Assembly: GCA_902555055.1 (NCBI GenBank)
Contig: CACDQN010000007.1
Coordinates: 1 to 57,302 of the forward strand
Direction of reading: 5' to 3'
Length of the DNA stretch: 57,302 nucleotides
DNA from: an uncultured Candidatus Actinomarina sp.
GTDB taxonomy: Bacteria; Actinomycetota; Acidimicrobiia; Actinomarinales; Actinomarinaceae
The position numbers were made by a program, and so were the translations under genes. Every line of letters starts with the position of its first letter. The first letter of the stretch is position 1. Positions 41,824 to 48,395 of this stretch are shown here, one piece after another. The notes under the pieces are model-generated. The model saw only the letters and a program-made list of their open reading frames with translations, made no database searches and was not told the origin of the DNA.

Positions 41824-42213
41824 ATGAATTTTATGGAATTTTATTATTTACAACTTCCTTCATATATAAGCTTAGGAATCTGTGGTTCAGTTGGGTTGTT
41901 ATTTTTATACATACATGTAAAAAAAATAATTATTGATATAAAAATATCCAATTCATTAATTCTCTTATCACTAAGTTCAATAATAATTCAAGTCCTAGTT
42001 GTAATTGTTTATCAATCTATGGGTAATGAAATAGGTTCATTCAGTATGTTTTACAATGTTATTAATTTATTTATACTCACTTTTTTATATATTTATAGAA
42101 ATGAAATGAATTTAAATTACTATTTATATTGGTCTTTTGCTTTATTGTTTCTTATGGGAATGGAAATAAGAGCACTGCAAACACTTAAACTGGGGTTACT
42201 AGATGCCATATAA
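41824..42213 (+). CDS. Unknown four-helix membrane protein
   Basis: 129 aa with four hydrophobic stretches (about residues 10-30, 38-62, 70-92, 98-120) joined by short loops. No family is recognised. It overlaps the alpha/beta hydrolase gene by 11 nt and so leads the cell-wall operon. A role in the envelope is only a positional inference. Confidence 0.6.
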   Translation: MNFMEFYYLQLPSYISLGICGSVGLLFLYIHVKKIIIDIKISNSLILLSLSSIIIQVLVVIVYQSMGNEIGSFSMFYNVINLFILTFLYIYRNEMNLNYYLYWSFALLFLMGMEIRALQTLKLGLLDAI

Positions 42214-42910
42214 ATTATTAAATGATAAAAAAACTTTTGCCAATATAAATTCTGAAAATCCTACAGTATGTTTTCTTCATGGATGGGGAAGATCATCACA
42301 AGATTTTTATTTGATAAGCCAATCATATGATTATATTAATTTTGACCTACCTGGCTTTGGAAAATCCCAAGAACCGGAAACCAGTATGAACCCAAAAGAA
42401 TATGCTGAATACATAAATCAATTTATTCCAAATTCAGTAGAGACTGTTGTTGGACACTCTTTTGGTGGTAGGGTTGCTGTTCATTTGAGCGGGTTAAGAA
42501 ATTTTGAAAAGTTAATACTTATTGGTGTACCGTTAATAAAAAAACAAACATCTTCAGGCAAACTTTCTATGTTGAATTTTTATAAAAGTTTAAATAGGTT
42601 TGGAATCTTATCTAACGATAAGATTGAGAAAATTAAAAAAAAGAAAGGTTCATATGACTATAGGAACTCGCAAGGCATTATGAGAGAAAATTTAGTAAAA
42701 GCAGTAAATGATGACCTCTCCCAGGAATTAGAAAATATTAAAAGTAAAGTTCATCTGATATGGGGCAGTGAGGATAAGGAAGTACCTATTGATATAGCAA
42801 AAGAAGCTAATAAGAAAATTAAAAAATCCAATTTACACATATTAGAAGGTCAAGGTCACAATCCTTTAAATTCATCGTATGTTGAAATAGTTAATATTAT
42901 TAATACATAA
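42203..42910 (+). CDS. Alpha/beta hydrolase
   Basis: 235 aa. Oxyanion segment CFLHGWGRSSQDF, then NFDLPGFGKS, the nucleophile elbow VVGHSFGGRVAVHLSG (Ser), an Asp in WGSEDKEVPI and the final His in EGQGHNPLN complete the triad. A charged lid (about residues 112-165) is Lys rich. It lies between a membrane protein and a Mur ligase, overlapping both, so an envelope-related esterase or amidase is possible; the substrate is unknown. Confidence 0.85.
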   Translation: MPYKLLNDKKTFANINSENPTVCFLHGWGRSSQDFYLISQSYDYINFDLPGFGKSQEPETSMNPKEYAEYINQFIPNSVETVVGHSFGGRVAVHLSGLRNFEKLILIGVPLIKKQTSSGKLSMLNFYKSLNRFGILSNDKIEKIKKKKGSYDYRNSQGIMRENLVKAVNDDLSQELENIKSKVHLIWGSEDKEVPIDIAKEANKKIKKSNLHILEGQGHNPLNSSYVEIVNIINT

Positions 42911-44433
42911 TGAATTTAATTTATTTTATTGTTTTATTTTTACTAACATCCTCCTCCTTAATTAATGCTTTGAGGTGGTCACGTGTTGCACAACGAGAGC
43001 ATTATGTTCCAGGTTATGTAAGTAAGTTTTATTTTCGTTGGGTAAAGTTAGTTCCATTTAATAATTTTTATTTCTTATTAACACTTATTTTTATGATTCT
43101 AAGTTTATGGAATCCTTATACAGCTATATTAGTTGCAATTCTCAGTCTTTTACTTCCTAGAGGACTTTCCTTTAATTACAGAACATCAAAAGTTGAGCAA
43201 ACTGAAAGAATTAAAAGACTCAATATTGTATATTTTATTTTGATTTCTTTAATTTCTGTAGCTTCTGTAATGCTGGAATACGGATATTTCTTAGCATTAT
43301 TTGCTAATGTATTTTCTTTTTTTGTATACGATCAAGCCTTAAAGCTCACAAAGAATTTTGAAAAAAATCAATCACAAGTATTTGTTGACAGGGCTGAAGA
43401 TAAGTTAGGAACTTTTACGGGTCCGATTGTTTCAATTACTGGTTCTTATTCAAAAACAACTACAAAAAATACTTTGTATCAAATATTATCATCCACTAAT
43501 GATGTATTTGTAACTCCGGAAAGTTACAACAACCGTTTAGGTATTGCAAAATCAATTAATGAGAATCTAAGAGAAAATAATGAAATTGCAATATTTGAAA
43601 TGGGAACTTATGGTTTTGGAGAAATTAGGGAAATGTGTTCATGGGTTAAGCCACACGTATCAGTAATTACAGGAATAGCACCAGTACATTTAGAACGAAT
43701 GAAGACACTTGAGAATATTCTCGATGCTAAATCAGAAATTGTAGATTTAACGGGAACAGTAGTTATCAATGGCGATGATCCATTACTTTTAGGTCAAGCC
43801 AGGCTTTGGACAGCACAGAAGATGGTAATTGATTGTTCCACAACATTTTCAAAAGCTGCAGTCTATGTAGAATATGAAAACAATGAGCATTCTATTTATA
43901 TTTCGGGTAAATATATCACCTCCGTCAAGGGTCCAAAAATTTTACAACTTTCTATATCACTGTCTGTTGGAATTATGATTGCTTTAGAAATGGATGTTTT
44001 AGAATACATCAATAAAGTTACAGAACTTGAAAAAACATCTCATAGACAAACTGTTTTGAAAGGAAATTTAGGTCAAACAATTATTGATAATTCATTTAAC
44101 TCTAACCCAATTTCAAATAAATCGTCCTTAGATTTTCTAAGTTCATTTCAAACAGAAGGAAAAAAATATTTAATCACTCCAGGAATGGTTGAGCTTGGAG
44201 CAGACCAGTTTACATATAATTATGAATTTGCTCATAATGCTAGTTCTGTCATTGATGAAGCATTGGTAGTTGGATATACAAACAAAGTCTCCCTGATGTT
44301 ATCTTTTGAAGATAATAATATTCCAGTTAAATTTTTTAAAAATAGAGATTTAGCAGTTTCCCATCTAAACTCTGTTGTGAAAGACGATGATATTGTATTA
44401 TTTGAAAATGATTTACCAGATCACCACCCATAA
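42910..44433 (+). CDS. Membrane-anchored Mur ligase (MurF-like)
   Basis: 507 aa. Residues 1-145 contain about four membrane helices, unlike cytosolic MurF. The ligase part follows: P-loop ITGSYSKTTTKNTL (residues 176-188, with Ser181 where Gly normally precedes the Lys), ESYNNRLGIAKSI, EMGTYGFGEIREMC, GIAPVHLERMKTLENI and INGDDPL. DNSFNSNP is the MurF-type third-domain motif. The D-Ala-D-Ala ligase gene is 3 nt downstream, which fits a MurF that adds D-Ala-D-Ala to the precursor. It may hold the step at the membrane. Confidence 0.8.
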   Translation: MNLIYFIVLFLLTSSSLINALRWSRVAQREHYVPGYVSKFYFRWVKLVPFNNFYFLLTLIFMILSLWNPYTAILVAILSLLLPRGLSFNYRTSKVEQTERIKRLNIVYFILISLISVASVMLEYGYFLALFANVFSFFVYDQALKLTKNFEKNQSQVFVDRAEDKLGTFTGPIVSITGSYSKTTTKNTLYQILSSTNDVFVTPESYNNRLGIAKSINENLRENNEIAIFEMGTYGFGEIREMCSWVKPHVSVITGIAPVHLERMKTLENILDAKSEIVDLTGTVVINGDDPLLLGQARLWTAQKMVIDCSTTFSKAAVYVEYENNEHSIYISGKYITSVKGPKILQLSISLSVGIMIALEMDVLEYINKVTELEKTSHRQTVLKGNLGQTIIDNSFNSNPISNKSSLDFLSSFQTEGKKYLITPGMVELGADQFTYNYEFAHNASSVIDEALVVGYTNKVSLMLSFEDNNIPVKFFKNRDLAVSHLNSVVKDDDIVLFENDLPDHHP

Positions 44434-44436
44434 AAT

Positions 44437-45519
44437 ATGAGTGACAATTTAGCAATTATATTTGGCGGTCCTTCGCCTGAACATGATATTTCTATACTTA
44501 CTGGTTTACAAACATCAAGAGTGCTCTCTTCGAAGTATCAAGTTTTAAATATATATTGGTCTCAAGATAATAAATGGTATTTAGTCGATGCAAATCTTGA
44601 ATCAAAGGATTTTCTTGATAATAATTCAATATTTAAAAAAGAATTAAATGTAAGACTTGATTCAAATCCGGGATTTTATTACAAAAAGAAAAAACTAGAT
44701 ATTTCATTAATTATTAATTCATGTCACGGAGGACCTGGAGAAGATGGGACTCTTCAAAGCTTACTTGATTTAATGGAGATTAAATATAGTGGACCTTCTT
44801 TATCTACTTCTCAATTGTGTATGGATAAATATGCATTCTTCACCTTAATGAGTAAAAATAATATACCTGTATTAAACACACACTTGATCTCTCATAAACA
44901 TGAGCCTGGTTTTAAAGGTCCTTACATATTAAAACCTAGATTTGGTGGGTCTTCTATTGGTGTAGAAATAGTTCAAGATTATAAAACTGCATTATCGATT
45001 ACAAATAATTCAACTCTTTATAATCATGGCTCTATATTGCAGCCATTTCTAGAAGACTCAAACGACTTATTAGTTGGAGTAAGGACATATCCTGAAACAG
45101 ATTACTCTGACATTGAAAAGCCTATTAGGTCTTCTAATAATGAGATGTTCTCCTACAAAGATAAGTATCTAGAGAATGGTGGACTTGAAGGCTCCAGAAG
45201 GGAACTGCCAGCTAAAGTTGATGCATCGATTAAAAGTCAAATAACTGAAATATTAGATAGGTTATTAACAATTATAGAAATAAAAGGTATTTGTAGAGTT
45301 GATTTCTTATCTAAGGGAGAGAAAGTATATCTTAATGAAGTAAATACAATTCCAGGTAGCTACGCTCTATATTTATGGGAACATATAGGTTTGAACAAAT
45401 TTGATTTGCTCAAAGATATGGTTGATGAAACTCAACTTAAAACTATTAACTGGATTAAGGAAGGTTCGGACGGAACAGCTCTAAAAACAGCAAAAGATAT
45501 TCAAAGTAAGTTAGGTTAA
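44437..45519 (+). CDS. ddl: D-alanine--D-alanine ligase
   Basis: 360 aa ATP-grasp enzyme making D-Ala-D-Ala for peptidoglycan. N-terminal IIFGGPSPEHDISILTG, then SCHGGPGEDGTLQSLLD, ILKPRFGGSSIGVEIV in the ATP-grasp fold, a YKDKYLENGG loop, and GICRVDFLS with LNEVNTIPGSYALYLWE for Mg and substrate binding. It follows the Mur ligase by 3 nt and shares one base with the next gene. The omega-loop region differs from vancomycin-type ligases, but D-Ala versus D-lactate preference was not analysed. Confidence 0.93.
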   Translation: MSDNLAIIFGGPSPEHDISILTGLQTSRVLSSKYQVLNIYWSQDNKWYLVDANLESKDFLDNNSIFKKELNVRLDSNPGFYYKKKKLDISLIINSCHGGPGEDGTLQSLLDLMEIKYSGPSLSTSQLCMDKYAFFTLMSKNNIPVLNTHLISHKHEPGFKGPYILKPRFGGSSIGVEIVQDYKTALSITNNSTLYNHGSILQPFLEDSNDLLVGVRTYPETDYSDIEKPIRSSNNEMFSYKDKYLENGGLEGSRRELPAKVDASIKSQITEILDRLLTIIEIKGICRVDFLSKGEKVYLNEVNTIPGSYALYLWEHIGLNKFDLLKDMVDETQLKTINWIKEGSDGTALKTAKDIQSKLG

Positions 45520-46154
45520 TGATAGGTATTTTTTGGGACTGTGATGGAACAATCATGGACACTGAAAGACTTTATGCTTATGCATGGCAAACTCATTTAA
45601 AACAATTTGGATTAAATATTTCAGAAGAAGAAATAAGGCAATTTGTAGGCGTAGATGATCGTATCGTTCATTCTTTTTATTCAGATTCTGTTGATCTTGA
45701 TGATTTTAATAACACGATGCTTTCTCTTGGAAAAATTATTCAGGAATCATTAAGCAATAAGATTATTTACGATGACGCGAAAATATTATTAAATCAGATT
45801 CACGACTTAGATATTAAACAAGCTTGTGTATCAGCGAGTCCACAGGGGCTTTTACATAAAAAACTCCAAGAAGTTAAAATAGAAAATTTATTCAACTTCA
45901 TCATTGGTGGAGATATGGTAAATAGAAATAAACCATATCCCGATATTTACAACAAAGCGATAGAAAACATGCAAACAACAAAAAATATTATTATTGAAGA
46001 TAGTCCTACCGGCATTCAATCTGGAAAAAAATCAAATACTTATGTGCTAGCTGTGAATAGGGGGATATTTTCAAAAGATCAACTTAGTGAAGCTGACTTA
46101 GTAGTTGAAAAACTTAGTCTTGGTATAATAAATAAAATTTTAGAAACCCTATAA
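45519..46154 (+). CDS. HAD-superfamily phosphatase (beta-phosphoglucomutase-like)
   Basis: 211 aa. Motif I FWDCDGTIMDTERLYA (nucleophile Asp and acid Asp), motif II CVSASP, motif III NRNKPYPDIY with its Lys and motif IV EDSPTGIQSG are intact, with a helical C1 cap between. Such enzymes act on sugar phosphates or phosphoglycolate. It ends the cell-wall operon, coupled to ddl by a one-base overlap (TAATG). Substrate unknown. Confidence 0.88.
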   Translation: MIGIFWDCDGTIMDTERLYAYAWQTHLKQFGLNISEEEIRQFVGVDDRIVHSFYSDSVDLDDFNNTMLSLGKIIQESLSNKIIYDDAKILLNQIHDLDIKQACVSASPQGLLHKKLQEVKIENLFNFIIGGDMVNRNKPYPDIYNKAIENMQTTKNIIIEDSPTGIQSGKKSNTYVLAVNRGIFSKDQLSEADLVVEKLSLGIINKILETL

Positions 46155-46181
46155 ATACGTGATATATCGAAAATAAACTAC

Positions 46182-46216
46182 AAAACTTTCTTAGGCGCAA
46201 AATGTGACTAAGAAAG
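46182..46216 (-). terminator. Terminator of the rpmB-photolyase-Ddn operon
   Basis: Nine-base perfect inverted repeat CTTTCTTAG (46186-46194) and CTAAGAAAG (46208-46216) with a 13-base loop. Read leftward it is followed by TTTTG, giving a short T-run. The right arm overlaps the stop codon of the Ddn-like gene. It also lies after the rightward HAD gene, for which it lacks a T-tract. Confidence 0.6.
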
Positions 46217-46651
46217 AGTCAGAACTAAAACAGGGATTTTTCTATTTGTTAGTTCTTGATAGGATGAGTAACCACCACGATTCATAAAGTCCATTTTTTC
46301 CCACCACTCTTTTCTTTCTTCATCGTAAACTTCTCTAGAGTTTGCTTCATAAGTATCACGACCAATTTGAATTTTACATTTTTCTAATTTTTTAAGATTA
46401 TGATACCAACCTGGATTATTCTTATTTCCGCCTTTAGATGCAATTAAACAAATCTCATTACCTTCTCTAAGAAATACTAAGACATTTTTTCTTTCTAATT
46501 GTGTTTTAGCACCTTTAGTATGCAATATTAAACATGGTCGATTGTTTAAAAACTTACCAAATCTTCCGTCTGAATAAATATATATATAATTATGAAAATA
46601 TAAAAAAACAAAAATTGAATATCTTCTAATTTTTTTAAAAAAACTTTTCAT
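46208..46651 (-). CDS. Ddn-type deazaflavin (F420)-dependent nitroreductase family protein
   Basis: 147 aa. RPCLILHTKGAKTQLERKNVLVFLREG, then ASKGGNKNNPGWYHNL and an acidic RKEWWEKM segment are the signature of the Rv3547/Ddn split-barrel group that binds F420. The N-terminus is hydrophobic and basic (KSFFKKIRRYSIFVFLYFHN), as in membrane-associated members. It overlaps the photolyase-like gene by four bases (ATGA), so the two are made together; quinone reduction or deazaflavin handling are options. Confidence 0.85.
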   Translation of the reverse strand: MKSFFKKIRRYSIFVFLYFHNYIYIYSDGRFGKFLNNRPCLILHTKGAKTQLERKNVLVFLREGNEICLIASKGGNKNNPGWYHNLKKLEKCKIQIGRDTYEANSREVYDEERKEWWEKMDFMNRGGYSSYQELTNRKIPVLVLTLS

Positions 46652-47847
46652 ATGGTTAATTTAATTCTTTTTTTCCAACTACTAAAACTATTTGGATAAA
46701 ATTCAATTGGCTGAACCAGTCTTTGTGCAGGAAATTCATATAAAGGTTTATTAATTTTTGTTATTTTCTTATATTTAGGAACTGGTGCAAAAGTAGATGC
46801 AAATAATTTATTTTTTAAATAAATTAATGGATCATCAATTACTACTGTTAGATCTCTTTTTAGCGAAATTTCTTTTAAACAATCTAGTAAAAAATTAATT
46901 CTTTTTGTTGAGATTTTTAAACTATTTAATAATTTTTTATCAAATATAAAAACAACAGGCAAGTTGGAAAAATATTTCATTGATGGATCATCATCTCCCA
47001 GAGACTCAGCTGTTATCCAAACAAAATCTGGATTTTTATTATTAGTTTTAATTTCTTGTGGTCCAAAATTTTTATAAACATCAGTTACTACATCAATATT
47101 TTTTTTTGTAATTTCAATACTTTCCGGCCAGTCATTTATCGGGCAGTTGAAATTTAGATCGCATTCATCGCAGAGTTTTTTAGCTCTTTTTTGAACTTGG
47201 AATTTTGAAAATCCGTAAACTTTTCCTGTTTGAGATCCCATTACCCAGTGCCAACCTAATCTATTTGCAAATCTCGAACCATCAACCAGATGTTTAAACA
47301 TATAATTCTCATAATTATTCCAATCTCCACCATCTCGTATTGAAAAATGAGAGGCAAACCACATTCTTGTTTGATTCACCATATATCCTGTTTCTTCTAA
47401 TTCCTTTTTAACTGTATTTATACAATTCATTTTTTCAGTATTTGTATTTTTACTATTGATACTATTTATTGAATAATTTAGGTAATTTTGGGATTTTTTA
47501 CCAACAATCGCATACAAATGTCTTGAAAATTCTTGCCAAAGTAGTTCGTCTCTATATTTTGTTTTATCCTCATATTTAAATTTTTCTACATATTTCCATA
47601 CTTCCTTTAAATCAATTAAGCCGTGTCTTATATATGCGGATAAATATGATGATCCTCTTTTTGATTTCGGATACACATTATTTCTTAATTTTGCATAATT
47701 TGAAATATCTAGATTATGTAAAGCCAGGTCTGCATTTGATTGACCACCTCTTATTAAGGGTTCAGTGTATTTATCACAACATAAATCTAAAAAATTAGAA
47801 TTGATGATTTCTTCATTAGATAATTTAAGATTGATTAAAGACATCAA
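46648..47847 (-). CDS. Photolyase-like protein with permuted domain order
   Basis: 399 aa. Residues about 25-240 are a photolyase FAD domain: IRGGQSNADLALHNL, RGSSYLSAYIRHGLIDL, ELLWQEFSRHLYA, NQTRMWFASHF, DGSRFANRLGWHWVMG and TGKVYGFSKFQVQKRA. Residues about 274-350 look like the Rossmann antenna domain, which is normally N-terminal (VWITAESLGDDDPSM, LPVVFIFD, DDPLIYLKN). Three cysteines, Cys226-x2-Cys229-x5-Cys235, lie at the junction with Cys23/Cys24 possibly nearby in space. It probably repairs UV damage in DNA or senses light. Operon: rpmB, cold-shock-like, this gene, Ddn-like. Confidence 0.8.
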   Translation of the reverse strand: MMSLINLKLSNEEIINSNFLDLCCDKYTEPLIRGGQSNADLALHNLDISNYAKLRNNVYPKSKRGSSYLSAYIRHGLIDLKEVWKYVEKFKYEDKTKYRDELLWQEFSRHLYAIVGKKSQNYLNYSINSINSKNTNTEKMNCINTVKKELEETGYMVNQTRMWFASHFSIRDGGDWNNYENYMFKHLVDGSRFANRLGWHWVMGSQTGKVYGFSKFQVQKRAKKLCDECDLNFNCPINDWPESIEITKKNIDVVTDVYKNFGPQEIKTNNKNPDFVWITAESLGDDDPSMKYFSNLPVVFIFDKKLLNSLKISTKRINFLLDCLKEISLKRDLTVVIDDPLIYLKNKLFASTFAPVPKYKKITKINKPLYEFPAQRLVQPIEFYPNSFSSWKKRIKLTI

Positions 47848-47853
47848 CTAAGG

Positions 47854-48069
47854 TTAATATTTATCTTGTCCAATTTTAACATTTTTAATAACCTGGATAT
47901 CTTCAACAGTTTCTAATTCAAAGTTAATTCTCTGACCCTGACGTAAAGTTCTAAATATTGAACCCTTAAGTGAACCAGCAGTAATAAAAACTTCAGTTTT
48001 ATCTGTATCTAATAAGATTATTCCATTGCCAGTGTTTGGATCGTAGGATTTAACAACACCTTGAGCCAT
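47854..48069 (-). CDS. Cold-shock-domain-like small protein
   Basis: 71 aa single OB-fold of cold-shock type: GVVKSYDPNTGNGIILLD, VFITAGSLKG, LRQGQRINFELE. The aromatic RNP1/RNP2 residues (KGFGFI and VFVH in CspA) are eroded to NGIILL and VFIT, so nucleic-acid binding may be altered. Its start shares a base with the rpmB stop (TAATG), and the photolyase-like gene starts 6 nt after it. Confidence 0.75.
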   Translation of the reverse strand: MAQGVVKSYDPNTGNGIILLDTDKTEVFITAGSLKGSIFRTLRQGQRINFELETVEDIQVIKNVKIGQDKY

Positions 48070-48305
48070 TAAACTTTTTCGCCTCTTTGACGTATTTCTT
48101 TAACAACAGACTCAATACCTCGTTTGTCAATTATTTTATTTCCACGAGTGCTGACTTTTAGTCTTACCCATCTATTTTCACTTTCTAACCAGTATCTCTT
48201 GGTGATAATATTTGGTTTGAACCAACGGTTATTTCTTTTATGTGAAAAAGAGACATGTTTACCTGACCTTGGCTCTCTTCCTGTTACTTGACATCTATTT
48301 GCCAT
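48069..48305 (-). CDS. rpmB: 50S ribosomal protein L28
   Basis: 78 aa. MANRCQVTGREPRSGKHVSFSHKRNNRWFKPN is the standard L28 start, read here in parts, and the basic tail RGNKIIDKRGIESVV closes the protein. A GAGGAAA Shine-Dalgarno precedes the ATG. It is divergent from recG, as in many actinobacteria, and leads the photolyase operon. Confidence 0.93.
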   Translation of the reverse strand: MANRCQVTGREPRSGKHVSFSHKRNNRWFKPNIITKRYWLESENRWVRLKVSTRGNKIIDKRGIESVVKEIRQRGEKV

Positions 48306-48383
48306 ATTATTTCCTCTAAATTACAAGTATAACTATAACTAATTTATTAATTTGTAGGTACTTTCATTTTAAAACTTTTTAGG

Positions 48384-48389
48384 TAATGT
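48384..48389 (+). promoter_or_regulatory. Candidate -10 box for leaderless recG
   Basis: TAATGT ends six bases before the GTG at 48396. It abuts the alternative TTG start at 48390 and therefore argues for the GTG. Confidence 0.4.
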
Positions 48390-48395
48390 TTGATT

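Noticed and set aside
41809-48362. Shared 12-base string TTTGTAGGTACT in two intergenic regions (41809 and 48351)
   Set aside because: Two copies of a 12-mer in this much AT-rich DNA are expected by chance, and the flanks do not match.
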